Assembly: GCF_964204645.1 (NCBI RefSeq)
Contig: NC_134026.1
Coordinates: 27,236,650-27,300,649 of the forward strand
Origin: Tubulanus polymorphus
Taxonomy: Eukaryota > Nemertea > Palaeonemertea > Tubulaniformes > Tubulanidae
DNA length: 64,000 nucleotides
Reading direction: 5' to 3'
Under the pieces are notes generated by a model. That model had not been told where the DNA came from. It searched no databases and saw only the letters and a program-made list of their open reading frames with translations. The position numbers and the translations under genes were made by a program. This document shows positions 1 through 15,400 of this stretch, in pieces (the stretch's first letter is position 1; every line of letters starts with the position of its first letter).

Positions 1-317
1 ACTTAACGAGGACATACAATATATGATGTTTGATCTTATAAACTTAATTACAAAATTATCTTAAAATGCGGCGTCGTTTCAAAAAAGAAATCTAGTTTGA
101 ATACACAGTACTGCGAATTCTAGGAGATGGTCCCGCGTTACAGAAGAGCGGTTTTGACTTGCAGCGCTAGCTCGATATTAGTGGCGGCATTGGTATTTCA
201 GAATTTACACACTCTCTACTGAAAACCTACGATACGCAAGATGTTTTGTTTATGCTACCATCGGTATAATACATATTAGGATGTCATTTATGGAATAAAC
301 CTTTGTTTTAAACTCAC

Positions 318-408
318 ATGAACATGATGATGAACTCAATACAAACATTATGTATATTCCTGCTGTTTGCCACTCGTTTAACTCATGCTCTACAACAGGA
401 ACGATCAG
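318..408 (+). other. Exon 1: signal peptide of the multi-CCP protein
   Basis: The ATG at 318 begins a run of Met/Asn followed by a hydrophobic core (LCIFLLFA) and a polar end (THALQQ), typical of a signal peptide cleaved near THA-LQ. The exon ends in phase 1 at a GTAAGA donor, matching the phase of the next domain exons. It is the only good secretory leader upstream of the WAP exon. Confidence 0.75.
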
Positions 409-3400
409 GTAAGAGGAAAATCCTGATTAAATAATTAGACATTGAATCAAAACTTTGTTCTAAAACGAACAAGTTTTACAACTGATTAAAAATGCCATAT
501 AGGTATGTGTAGATGGTACGTAACAACGATTAAATACTTTTTCTTCATTTCAAACTTGAGATATACGACAAGCATAGATTAAACATTTTACACCACACTT
601 TCTCTTCAATATCTCCGCCGCTGTCATTGAACTACTTCATTGAACGATTAAAGAACTTTCATTGAAACATACGTTCACTTCAACTTCTATCAATTCTTGA
701 CGTACATGTATAGAGATAATATCAGCAAGAATTTAATCTTCGAAATTTTGAAATATTCACAGATTCACAAAAGCGACCTCCTATACGAGCTATTAAAAGA
801 TTATTGAATGCAATTGATTCTGTTGAATTTTCTAGATTTATCAAACTATTAACAAAATGTAACTTCGGTAGAAATTGAATTATTGGCAAAATAATTCGTT
901 TTTTGAAGAATATTACGGCGAAGATACATCTCTATGCTTTCGAGATCCAGAAGCTACATCGAAACGGGAATGTCGAAAAAAATGTGATACAGATGCTGAC
1001 TGTCATGGGAAAAAGAAACGTTGTATCTGCGATGGCATTTGTGGTCTAAGCTGTGTCAATCCTTGTAAGTATCACTTACAAGCTTAGTTACGATTCCTCT
1101 TGGCTCATTTTCACGACTTGTAATGTGTAATGATTTCACATACAGTCGGAAATCATGCTATGCTAAAACCGGCCTAATGTATTTAATTTTGGATGAATCG
1201 CAAACTGTTCTAGTGTCGGAGGTTGCGGCTCCCTTGAAATATTTCTGCGACGCCTGAGGCAAGGGCGGGTTGCAAATAATTTGCTCGTTATAGATCAATT
1301 TTCAGCGTTCATTTTCTTCCCCTTGAAAATTTGTTTACCGTATAAAGCAGAGTGGAGTAAATACCCTGGATGATTGATTACGAAATACCTAATTTTAATT
1401 CCGTTTAAAAATGATTTATTTGCAAAATCATTTCGATGAAAATTTATTTTCTTTTATGAATTTTCTTTTTTTCATTACTCGTCAGTCATTCGTTATTTCT
1501 AATGGGAACCGATATAAAACATCTGGAAAGTGGTTAAATTCGAAAAAATCATAATATATCCCACGAGAATCCTTTCATACGATGCTTTCTGAACAGGATC
1601 ACAAAACTGTAAATAAAATGTCATGTTTATTTGAATACGAAAACACTGCATGAAGAGCTCCATATTACATATATAATCCATGTCATGCAATACCATTCGA
1701 GTTTTCCGATATTTTTGCTATCAATGATTAATATTTAGGGAACTCTTGAAGTGGGCATACATCGGAATCTGAAGATCGACCCATTAAATTTTCGCTAAAA
1801 CTCCAGCGAACCAATCTACATGTATGTATACATTTATTGAAAGTGATTGCTGTATCGGGATAAGAGACGCCTTGTGGAAGCAAAAATCTATGGAAGTGAC
1901 AAAAAATAATCTCCATTAGGCAAAGTATGGTAAAATAACTGAAAATGACTCACTCTGCCGTTTTGTGGAACATTCTATCAGAAATGAAAAATTTGAAACG
2001 TATGGAATGCCGGTTAATTTTTACTTGGAGAGAAAGTGCATCAGCTAATAATAAATCATAGCAAAACAGGCGTGAAATGGAAGATATTTAGCGAATAGGT
2101 ACTCACGAATACCCGTTGAGTAGATACTAATTTAAACGATGAAACAAAACGAAGTAACATAAGCTAGAACTGAAACTATTAAGCAGCTGTCTTCTCTTTA
2201 CAATCAATTTCACACGGCGTTAGTTCATAACAGGTTGACAACATCAGTTGGAGAAAGGTGTGCTAGCATTGTACGTGTTTTTTCACCATCAGGCATAGTT
2301 TAGCCTAGACACACACGCAAATTAGCTTCCAATGAAGCCAGCTAATGTCATTCTTTCACGTAGGGGAATTATTTACTTAGAAGACAGATTTTTGCTTTCC
2401 TTCTCGTGGCGAATACAGAATTACCACTTAATTTCCTGTTGTTTGGCTAGTCTGCTAGCCATAATAGAATTTGTGGCCTCCAGTGTTTATGGGCAAACAT
2501 ACGTGTTTGGTATATATGTATAACGATTAGAACCCTCAAAGATGCGAAGAAATCGAAGATGATAATTAGATGATGATGATAATATCATTTATGATATTTC
2601 ACCAAGTATGTATATACCGGTACTTCTTAGATCAGTGTTACCTATTGCAACCAATTACTGACCCATTTCAACCATGATAAAATCGAATTGTTGTCTAAAT
2701 AATTCAGTACTGGGTTTTATTTAGTACATCGAAACTATGACTTCAGTCTTGGCGGTTTTGGATGGACCCTTTCACAGAGTTTTTATCATTAATGTTACAA
2801 ATACTTTCTATGTATAACAACCTCACAATGAAATTCTATTTCTACGAATCAATCGATTTGTTCATACTAGTGCTTTAGAAACAGGTCGATACATCGATAT
2901 TGCGAGTTCGACTTTCAATCAATAATAGAAAAAAAATCCGATTTGCCAAAACATGGCCAGTAGTAAAACATCTGGGTTGTGTCTATAACTGTCATCTCGT
3001 TTTAACATAAATATTAGCGCGCCGCAAAATTGAAATCAAATTCGTTTTTGTCAGACTGTTCATTACATGGCTGACAGAACTTGCATCAATTTGTCGTTTT
3101 GCGTGTACTCTGACTGCAACCTAGCATGAAGCCGGAAATGATTTCATAATGCCGGTAATAGCGAGATGCCCAATGGACCAGTAATGTGTGAAATAAGCGT
3201 ATGCGTGCGAATCGACTTCAGAATCAGTGCCACACAATCATACTAGCAGTGACAAATGATTGATGATAATACAACCGAAGGACTTAACACCGTTTTTCTG
3301 TCGAAATGTTCAAAATGATCATTCGAAGCGATTCTAATTTCTTAACTGTGCTTTCAATAAGTTAGTATGTTATCAGTCTTCTGAATTTGTACAACGCGGG

Positions 3401-6400
3401 CATTCTTTTGATCAAAATATAATGCCACGCGTTCGATCGAATGAAATAGACGCATTGATATAACAATCAGTAAAATGATGATTCACCATGCAACAAATCG
3501 TCTGCATTATTCGGCATTATTCCTCTTTTCATCTTAAAAAGCAATATTTGCGCCATTTGTGCTGAAAATGGTCGTAATGAAAGCATCGATGACGAATGCC
3601 AGAGTGAAATGTACCGCCGTTACTGATGTAGCTACTGATAATAGGGTGATGATGGTTAATATTATTGGCACTGTAGACATATCTCATTATAGTAACTTCT
3701 ATGAACAAACGTTTATCAATTATTGACAGTGTAAACATCAATGCAGAAGTCCTCATTTTGATGGAAAAATTCCGCCGCGATTCTGCATTTCAATTCGAAA
3801 AAATAACATAGTTAACAAATTTGTCTCTTTGTAGTTATTTGTTATTTGTGCAGTAATCAGATACAAAATAAAATCGAGAACACGAGTAAACACGTAGCTG
3901 TAGTGCTCAAATCATTAATACTAATTGATGATTAATTCTGATATATCGTGTATAGAAACCTCTGTATATATTGAACAGTACACAAGTAAATATCCGTATA
4001 TAACAATAATAAATGCATATTTCATTATTCTGTGGACCGTATATTTATTTACTGACTGGTGAAGTGGAATTCAAATACTTTATGTGCGGTTGTAGCATCG
4101 ACCATCTTTGATTCGTCTTCATCCTATTGTATAATTAGTTTAATTAGCTAGCCATCTGAACTTTGAGTTACTAGCGATGATTAAAGAGCGGAGTCTGTTG
4201 TTTGATAAATGATGATCTGTTAACTCTGCAGAACACGTGACCAAAGATTTTCTAGACATGATATATTAGAGGATGTGTTATTTGTAACCAATAAGTAAAA
4301 CTGCTAACCAACACCGCAAATTCACAAGTATATATATTTATATATTATACGAATGAATTCACACAAGTATCCGAAATGAGTTTTTGATTCGATAGTCCTG
4401 AAGATAGGGTGCGGCCCAATAACGGATCTTATTTGCTATGTTCTACTACTTGTTGCAATAAGTCAAGTACTTTTTAAGCTCGTATGAATTGATAATGATC
4501 ACGGGGTGGTTATACCAACGCTGCGAGACTCGAAAGATTCCATCAATGATTGGTAACCCGATAGTTTTTATGGCGCATCTCAGAAACCGTATTTTGGAGG
4601 TAGTGCGTGGAATATTATGCGGATGGGAAAGTGGCAGTAGAAGTGTTGAGACATGTCGTGGTTCGTCATTATATCAGACCACTGAAGTCGCCTCCAATGC
4701 GCACTCACGTGTAATACTTACATCGCCAATGTAAACTCATCAGACGTTACTGAAAATACCATTTCCTGACAGAAGATTCCGATGGACACGTTTCACGAGA
4801 GCAGAAATACGACGTGTAGCCAATGACATCAAAAACCAACTCGAAGTAAGAAGCTGACAGGGACAAGTTTGACAGACAGGATGATGTCGGCATGTCGAAC
4901 GCGTTGTTATCGACTTAATGTATTCGGGTAAAGAAGTGCAACACAAAGTAATGAAATGATTCAGTACGTTACCACTATTACCAAACCCATACAATCAGGC
5001 CTATTGTTAAAACAGGGCCATTAGTTTCTGGTACCAATGGATTTTTATCTACCTATATGACCCCCTCGAAACAGTTTGAAGACATAATCAACCGAAACGG
5101 TGTCTCCTCATTTGGCACAGAATGTTATCTCTCGGGAGAAAAGTGTTTTGTGGCTCTGGCACTTCTTCTTGCGTTCTTTCTGATATGTCACCCCGCATGA
5201 TTCTATTTAATGATGGTATCACCCAAAGCAAATGGCAAGACAAAATATATCAAGATTACAAGGCCTGATAACGTTCATCAATTTGCAGATGAAACGTCTT
5301 CGTAATGCCTCGAAATTGTATTAAAGATGACGAACAAGGCAGCTCTGTGTCACAGCTGAGGAATCAATAAATAAAATTATAGCGGTGATCAGTTGATGAA
5401 GCTTGATCTAAATTAGATCAGCCTCGACGTTCGTTGAGAAATACATCCGATTTCGAGGCGATTAACTTTTTAAAAATGATCAGTAATTTGCAATGTTCGC
5501 AACCACCGCATACGAGTTCCCCGAATCTATATCAGGAAGTAAAATGAGTGCACAGTCAATCACACAATGTTGCATGCTTAATTCTCAATTTTCATATTTT
5601 TCTTTCAACATTGAACACTAACAATTCCATTCCTCGATCAGACTGATCAAAATTTCAACCTTCCATTTTTGTGGTTCATTTAGCTACAATTTACTTTTCC
5701 GTTCACATCTGATGGGATGGTATATGAACAGCGGTGTGTTAGTAGTCATTGTTTCGCCTCTATACATGAATTCTCATCACGATCTGGATAAACGAACAAG
5801 GTCCGACTGTTATATATTTATAAGATCGATGTCGCGATATTCATTCCATCAAATTCATTGGCCATTATAGGTTATGTACTGAACATCCGTAGGATCAGTG
5901 GTTTACTTTATCTGATTAATCGAAAAAGTTCGTACCACGTAATTATAGTGCACAAACCTAAAGTGAAAATCTCAATTTACGATATTTTTCTGACAGTATT
6001 TCTTTTTACACGATGAAAGATGTTTCGGATATTCGCTGTTTTTTCGCGGATTTCACGTGAGCTGAAAAATCTCGAATCACATGATTGAATATTGATGAAA
6101 GCTCAAATTCGCTTGATGTAAAAAACGACATTAGTGTTTAGCGGTGTTTTTACGTGTGTTCTCAAGCCTTTAATCGGATTTGTAGAGTTTTTGTTGCATC
6201 AGTGCCGTTCCGTGCAGGCGGCTGTGTGCAGTGTAACGACTCAAATATAGCTACCCAACGGTAGTTGTGAATAGCAATATTTACCTCCACCACCGTTTCA
6301 TAGACATCTCTTAATTGGACTCGTGTTCTTAGTTCACCATTTAGATTATATTTGAGTCCAAGTAAAGGGATTAGTAAAGGCTTAGTGAATTTAATTACTG

Positions 6401-9400
6401 GTACTGGCTTACCGAATTATTTGCAGTGCTCGGTATACATATAAAGCATTACATGCGTCTCCAAAAAACGGGATGGAGTTTCACCAACAAACTATATACA
6501 GTATGACGTATTCCAGGATAAAAAAAGATACAGATTTTTGTACACAGATGTCTCCTTACAGCAGCTCATCACACCGATTTTCAGTTCTTCCAAACACAAA
6601 TGACCTGGATCTAAAATGAAGCCTATTTCACTCTTCATTAACAAAGATTCGACCATGTAAGAAAAGATTGAGGGTTGCCATTAATGTATGTTTATATACA
6701 ACACATCAATCCCCTCTCGTTAACTTCCCCTGCTTATTGTATTTAATTATCAATAGTATCGACGAATAGTAGTGACGCGTATAGATCCAAACCAGAAACA
6801 CGATAGCGCAACCAATTAAAGAATGCTCTCTGTCCTCGTTGGATATTGTTTTCCTCTCCATCGCAGTTTAAAGGACAAGTCAATGCTCGCAAAAATATCA
6901 AGACTAGATTATTAAATATTTCAGTGACGGCATGAGACTGCATTGTGACAAGCGCACCACATGCCTTGTGTAATCACCGTCATAAGAATATTTTTATGAA
7001 ATAGTTTCTGTCAGTTGCTCTCTCGTGGAGCTGTTCATAGATATTTCAATATTTGCACTGTGTATATCGGTAGACATCTGCAGTCATGCAATCAAAGATG
7101 CAATCATCGCCAGAGATGTTAACAAGCTTCTGGTGAAAGCAATAGTCCAATCAGTATATCTGTCCATTTCTTTATCATTTCGATTCATCTTTCGTCTGAA
7201 GGCTAGAAAATCGTGACGTTTTTGCGGTGGAATTGCCCGAACAATGATATAATATAGAAAAATAAATTTTTCATCATGATATACCCACTTAAGGTGACAT
7301 TGAAAGTGTGGTAACTCGAAGCATTTTTGAAACCCATAAAATCACGCAAATACCCCGCAGCGAGCCAAAGGAATTTATGAATATTCTCAGAAATAACTTG
7401 TAGGCCTATGCGTTTCCCACGCCTTTTTTTATCATTTGCTGGTGTATGTGTAAACTTTGGACAGTCAGCAGTAAATGAAGCAGAGCATGATGTCGCCTCA
7501 CCTATGCTCGTCTGCGGTATCAGCTGTAAATGAGTTATCATATAACAACAATAAAATATTCATATTTCATGCGCTATAGTTTTCCTCCGACGAACATGAA
7601 TTGATCATTATACTTGGGCAATTTCCATAATTTTACATTCGTAGTTCCCTCGAGAAAAATGCTTTTTGAGTTCGATGTTAAATTGTGTATTTCAAATCTC
7701 GGATGAGTAAATGTGTTAAAATTGATCCATAGAGGTTCCAGATGTCTCTTGATAGAAATAAGCGTTTTTACATTGAATAATTGTACATACATAACCGATA
7801 GTTGAATCATGAGGTGATGGTAAATACAAAATTTCGAAAAAGTGTTATACAGCTTGGACTTCAGATTTCTTGACTATCATTTAAAATTATTTATATATGG
7901 ATGCACCGGACGCAACAAAATAAATGAAATATTTAAAGAAGAAATATCTTGTCCAGGGGGACGTTTATGTTGACACCGCTACGCTGCATGCATTTTCTCT
8001 CGAACATAAACATCGGGTGAAGACATCGCTTGATCTGGCAGATTGAAGAATTCCCTACACATGCATCAAAAACTCTTGAAAAGCGTTCTATTGCCTTTTT
8101 ATTACAAGTCAATGTGTACACCTGCATAGGTAAATCACGGACATTAAAACATTACAACGAACAAAAACCGTTACGAAATCCTCTTGAGATAGAATACCCT
8201 GCTTGAAATTATTGACGGGAAGAGAAATGACATGAAATTCCACCTATCCATCTTTTTCAATCCATATTATACATTTTTTTTCAAATAAAAGGATAGAGAG
8301 AGGGAGAGGGAGAGGGAGAGGGAGAGGGAGAGGGAGAGGGAGAGGGAGAGGGAGAGGGAGAGGGAGAGGGAGAGGGAGAGGGAGAGGGAGAGGGAGAGGG
8401 AGAGGGATAGGGAGAGGGAGAGGGAGAGGGAGAGGGAGAGGGAGAGGGAGAGGGAGAGGGAGAGGGAGAGGGAGAGGGAGAGGGAGAGGGAGAGGGAGAG
8501 GGAGAGGGAGAGGGGGGAGAGCCATTATAGTCAAAATATACCGCACAACAGATTTTTTTCTGCCGATAAAGAGCATCAACAAAATAGGTAACAAAATATC
8601 AGAAGTTTTACTCGTAGAGCTCTGATCTAATAGAGAATAGCCGATGCTTAGTATATGCCTCATATTTTTCTTTCCATTTGATCGATCATTTACGAACATT
8701 CTTTTCATATTCTAGTGGTACGATGCGAAAGCTTAGACCAAATAAAAAATGGAAAAATTACAATAACTCCATTCAATAAGATGGGTGCAGTAGCAAAGTA
8801 CTCGTGTGAACAAGGTTTTATTCTTATGGGTGGCACAGAGAGATATTGTCAAGGCGACGGAAAATGGAGTGGTAAAATGCCTTCATGCGAAGGAGACTGT
8901 GAGTATCTATTCTTGTTTCTTCTCTTATCTATTCAATCATCTAACATTAATCGTATAGATTGTAAGATTATGAAATTGCTATTACTGGTTATATATGTAC
9001 AAAATTTCTATAAATCATCCCGAAATTATGCAGCGACGATACTGCAATATGAATCGTTTTAAGTGGTTATTGAAATATCTGAACGGAATAAACCGATCTT
9101 CCGGTTTTCGAAAATGTGCGCGCTCATCGGGACCAACGACTTCCTGCAAACTCTCACCATTCAGGGGGTTTTGCCTGATAAATAATGCATCACGTACATC
9201 AATGCGTTGTTATATACACACATATTTTTTTGCAAATGATTAATATTTTAGCAAATTATGGTCATCTTCTGCGAGACCAATCAGTCCAACCATTGGGTAG
9301 GGCTGATAAAGAAAGGAGGCTTTGTGAGTACAAATAACGTCAGCACAAGAAAAATGTATTGTAGATATTGCGTGATAATACGTGCCCACGTCATGTCACC

Positions 9401-12400
9401 TTAACGTTCACTGTAGAAATAAACACGCTGAATGATGATTATTTTGCTTCTGTGACCTTTATCAACGATTACAACTTCAAACGTAAAAGAATTCTGCCAA
9501 CATAAATGGAAAACATCAAAAGGTCCAAAATGTATGTAAACATACTATAAATTATGTGTATGTCACCCGGTAGCTGTACACTGCACGCCATACTGTTGTT
9601 TTTTCACATTTTTGAGTGGAAAGTATGCAAGAACCCGTCGCAGAACGCTGCGTGGATAAAATCCAATGGTTTGAAATCCAGGCACAGCCCCCTGCCCATT
9701 ATAATGATACCAAAGGGGAGGCATGTATCATGTCGTACATATTTCAGGGTGTTTCCCCCTTCTAATTCCCAAAAATATCACCGAATCAGGTAGGCCAACG
9801 CTTTGATTGTAGAAATACGACATGTTGTAAGTGAAAGGGGGTGCAATCTTGTTACTTCTGGAAAATTATGATTTGTTTATTGGGTATCGATATCGGCAAC
9901 ATGTCTATCTGTGTTTGTTGTACAGCTTTGAATATTGGTATCGCTTCTGAACAAATCATACATGAATACTTCAAGTCCCAGAACTTGAAATAATCGGTAA
10001 ATCAATTTTGCTCACACTTGCCAACTTTTCATTAACTGCGAAACTTTGTTCGTGAGTTATGAATTTATAATTTCAAATATATTGACATTTAATTCAGAGA
10101 TGATGGGAGAATTAATTATCCCATCCTCTTGAGAAATCTCATCTTTAATGTATTATGGTCTACTAGTCAAGTATGTCGCAGTTCTTACAAATATCGACTC
10201 ACTTGAATACAACTGACACTTTATCCTTAACAGCCAGGCACCACTCAGATGTACTTCATATCTTTAGAGACCCTTTTTAGAAGAAAGTTACGTTCTTTTT
10301 CTTCAATCTTCGTCGTTCCGATCTGGCAGTTTTGGTCATTAATAGTTGATTTATATCGCGAGAATTTGCGTCAATCTTGGCCCTCGTGAAATACAAATCT
10401 TAACAAAATCTCACGCAACCGGATATTGGTATCTTTGAAATCTGAAATTGGAAGATAATATTTTCGAAATAGTTCGATAATTTTTTCGATGAAGTCGGGA
10501 ATGCGATGACTCATCGCATATCATCAGAAGCAGGCGGGAAAGTTTCAAAGAAGTGTCTATTGGGAATTATCCTTGTCAATATGTACTGCGTTGCAGCACC
10601 AGACAACCCTTTTTTTACCAACAAATAGTCGTTAGCTTGTTGTCCATACATCCCACTGGTGACTTTCAGCAAGTGAATTCAAATCTATTGACTGGGTACC
10701 ATGGGAACTTTCTGTATGAATACTAATATATTTGGCACTGATAACTGTTTCAAACTAGTCTCGACGTCTTGCTCATTTAGAAGAGATCGAAGGCTCCGCC
10801 ATTAGTAGGTATAGAGGTACGGAGACACTTGTAGAATAGAGGATTTATCATAGTTCATGACTAGGCTACTAATAAACAATCAATATCTTTACACGACGAT
10901 ATATAGTAAACCGATATCTTTCATGGAATGTTATGAGATCAATTTGCAAATAAATGATTTTTGAAGCCATAAGTACACAACAGTGCCTTCGCAATATGTG
11001 CGCTCCCCTATCACAAAAGCCTTTGTAGTGCGGGATTATCAACCACGGTTATTCATTACAAATTGAATGCGAAAAAACTACATTTTCCGTTATAAAGAAG
11101 AATTATCAACCTCTTATATAAGATTATTTTCAAAACATAATTCAAGATATTGTTTTGGTATTGGTAATACAGATTATTGTGGACCTCCACCCGATGTACC
11201 AAACGCAATGCACGACAGCAAACAAAGTAGCAGGTACATCATTGGTACAAGACTTCACTATACGTGTAACGAAGGGTTTTACGGCGATGGTTTTCACCAG
11301 GCGATGTGTATCGGCGAAGGAAAATGGGTCGGACCAAAATTAACTTGTTTACGTAAGTAATTTTTCATTTCGTAATCATTTTCAGCACTTTTTTCCGATG
11401 AAAAAGACGTCATGCCAATTAATAAAATTCTGTCTTGAGAACATATGGACTCTAAAATGTTTACGAAACATTGATGCAATTATGAATGAATGTGAAATGA
11501 TGATGTGAATCTAGCGCATGTCGAAAATGAGATTGCTTTTACCTGAGTTTTGTTTGTGTCAGATGCAAAAATGATTTATTTCCCCATATAATTAATGTGC
11601 ACTTGATAAGAGAGACGTGAGTTTATGAATAGGTTGATCTGGAGAATCGAAAATTTGTCATTTTGATAAATGTATTTACTCTAATCGTGTTTTCTTGAAA
11701 GCACACCGAGTGACGACACGTGTGAAAGTGTAATGATGACAGATTTCTTAGATTCGGGGAATACGATACAAATCAAACGTCGCTGCGGTAACGTCACATC
11801 GCAACCATGTCATTTTGATTCGTTTCATTTTGTAACGCACGATAGAAAAATGTGTTTACATTTTATGTATCCCATGGGCATCTATTTCTACCAAAGATCA
11901 CAAATACATTTCATGCAATTCAATTCATATTGGAATAATTGGCTGAAATGCATAACAATTTCATCACTTATCGTTTTACATTTTATATAGCGAGTGCCTT
12001 GCGAATAGATTTCTTCTCATCTATTTGTGTATATGTGTGATCAATTTCAGCCGAAGAACAAGAACCGATAGTAACAAAAGGTGAAATAAACATAATATCA
12101 TACCTCGCATAAAATGCATGTTTGTCCTCTGAATGCAATTATGTCGAATTAATCAATTTACCGAAAAAATCTTTCGATGTTTTTTACTTTAAATTTTGGC
12201 GAAAAAACTGGATGTTCATCATTTTAACACGGAATGTTTCATTTCATACGCACACGATTATTTCCAATTTTGGTTCTACTCAAAAATGCACAGTTTCATT
12301 AACTTTGTCTTGGGGGATTGAAGAAGTTATATTCATGGTTGAATTCGATCATTTGACACTATCGTTACCCTTCATATATTTCGGCCTTTTGCCCGCTGTT

Positions 12401-15400
12401 GAGCCGAGTCGTTTGCGTATCGTCTGCATGACCAGTTCTCCGGTTTCTACACGAGATAGATCGATCATTGGTAATCCCACAGTGGTATCAGTCTGATCTT
12501 ATCAATAAAACCTGATTTGGTATTGCCAGCGTACGTATCACACCAAATCAGCTCTGATGGAAACTCAGAAAAGGTTAATCAGCAAACAATGATGAATGCA
12601 TTAGATGCAAATTAACCCGTTCAAGAGGACAAGGTGGACATTACATCGAATTCGAATGCCGAGAGAGAACTGATAGAATAATTACATTTGATAATCAATA
12701 GGTTTGTGGAGGTCATATGTGACTAGTGCATCAATTTCAAATTACGAATTGGAATCTCTAATGCGTTAAATTAGATTCGATATATTCCAGGTTTTGGACT
12801 TCTGTAACTACCACGTTACATCATACAATTAGTATCAAATACTACTCTGCACCACTCTATTTTATTGGTATCCTGTTATAATTGTTAGACTTAAAATAAA
12901 AACCTCATGTTTTACGAATCGGTTCCTTATCAGAAAATCTTGACTGTTTTATTTCTGTGTAGCTCAACTCATTTTCAAACACGAGGAAAGATTTAATAGG
13001 AAATTGCTTCCGTAATAACGAGCGAGTGGAGTGTTTACTTTGATAAATGGGAATTGAGAACAGTGTGACTATAAGCTTTTACATGAAAATTTCCTTCGTT
13101 CAAGACAAAAAACCGTAACTGGATATTCGTAAAATGAGGCGCTATTCAGAGTAACATATAAGTACCAAATATATAATTCGTTAATGGTTAATTAATGTTT
13201 TACGTCTTACAAAGCCATTCAGCATTTTTCTTTTTCCATGTAAACCTGCTTCAAAATCGTTCCTCGGAGAAATTTATTAAATGTACATGCGCTACTGAAT
13301 GGTTTGTCTTGATGTTTCTCATTTATTTGAACATGAATGCCTTGTCAGGAAACATATATTCTCGTGGATACTTTACGGCGCCGCAAATCCCAATGGATTT
13401 ATCAGTCTTTTGTATAAATCTGATATGCCCGAGCTCCATGATGAAACTATCAAAGGGCAATGGTCTATTACAAGATATTGCTTGTCACAATGTTGATCCA
13501 CGTAATTTGTGCCCAAGAAAAAATCGTGATGTTTTGTTGCTTGAAAAACATGAATTTCTTTGGATGTACAGAACCACGTATAATCCCTATGATTAAGAAA
13601 ATCGTCTTTTGGGATTCTGTTTTTCCGCATGACATAACTACCACGAGTGTACAGGATATTGAAAAATTTCGTCGACATTCGCTTTAGTTTATTTGCAGTG
13701 AAATGTTATTTTGAATGTATTTTTCCTCGGGACATGAGGATATGTGATTTATTTTTCTAGCCAGAAGTTGTGGACATCCCGGTGACGTTGACAACGGGCG
13801 TCGTGTAGGAGACATATTCAGTTACCCGTATCGAGTTGTCTATTTCTGTGACACCGGCTATATTATCAGTGGACATAATTTTAGAGAATGCCAAGAAAAC
13901 GGAAAATGGTCTGGCAGCACACCAATTTGCAAAGGTATTCACAAAGACGCCTCTAGTGACTCATTGTCAAACCCCTTGTTAAAAGCAATTATTTGGAACG
14001 ACGACTGCGTTTTTCTGTTTCGTGGGGTTACTAACTAACAGACACAACTCATCATTTCGTGGTAGTATTTAATGATCTGACGAGTCAGCCTTAATGATGT
14101 TAGTATCGTAGCTCGTGGACTTCCTATACCAAATATAATTTCTATAGAGACTTTTGTCTCCCAATTATCATTAATACCTCTTCGTTCTGATATATACATT
14201 TGCTCCGAGTAAATTACGGGAGATATAATGAATACAATGATTCTGAAACAATGAGTTCAATAATGTTTCATACTTGATGAAAACATCGTTGGCATCATAA
14301 ACATTAGCCTTTCTATTAATTTGCACTCCATGTGTTGCTGTTTGGCTTTAAAATTTATTTTTGCCGATTGTTCTTACTGCTTTATATTTTCAACTAGCTA
14401 TACAATGTTCAAAACCTCAGCCTCCAATTAATGGAAAAGTCGTCGGCAAACTATTTACATATAATTCGGTTATATCGTACAATTGTAACCCCGGTTATCG
14501 TTTGGTTGGAGACAAACAGCGTCGATGTACGGAGGACGGAGTGTGGGATGGAAAAGATCCATTCTGTCAATGTAAGTATCATATTTCGCATCAAAAATGT
14601 TAACTTCTAGCATTTCTCGGGGCACATTTCAGAAAAAAACCGAATTTTATTCTTTTTTCAGTCACCCGACTTTCAGATTTTTTCGTATACGAGAATGCTC
14701 TTTGATAATAACGAAATGCACACTGACCGAGGGACCTTTCTAATTTATGTTCCGGTGCACTTATATATGAGTGTGTTATGCATGTCCATCTCTACAAATG
14801 GGGATTAATGTGATACATTTGGAAGTGCGCGTAAATCGATTTTTATTATCGTGGTCCAACTTAATATTATACCAAATTGGTTTATACGTTAACTCAATCC
14901 GCATAAACCACAAAGTAGACAGCTTATTACTGACAAATACGATTATTTGACCAGTAATTGATAAGTGGATGCATGGCCAGTTGCCACTTTTTACCTCATA
15001 ACCGGGAATCCTACACAGTATTTCACATAGAGAGAGGTATAAAGAATAAGTTAGACGATTCATTGATCGAATAAAAACACAATTCTTGATACGCTATGGA
15101 CATTCTCTTGTAAAACTAATAAAATGATATTCTATTCGAGTTGCGTAATGGCACATTTGTGTGTCGAATATTATATCAACATGTTTGCAAGGGAACACAG
15201 TGAAATATGCTGGGTGTTGTTCCCTTTATACCCCTCTTCAAGAAATCACAATCTAGGAACAAATCAGTTCGGCAGCAAAGATAAATGAAATCTCTCCACC
15301 ATCCATATAATCTCTATTAGATTATATCGTTCATGAAATTGATTAGTTAATGTTGCATCGTGACACGTCTGGCAAAATTCAGCTGATTTCCAATACGTAT

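Noticed and set aside
4489-4994. Open frames on both strands in the large intron, one with a protein-like stretch ([15 protein letters not shown])
   Set aside because: Stops interrupt every extension and no known family could be recognised; at most a decayed element.
8244-8708. 154-codon minus-strand frame with a long Pro-Leu repeat
   Set aside because: It is the translation of the GGGAGA hexamer array; no splice or domain context.
13195-13687. 133- and 101-codon overlapping frames between CCP2 and CCP3
   Set aside because: Located in an intron, on both strands, without domain or splice support.
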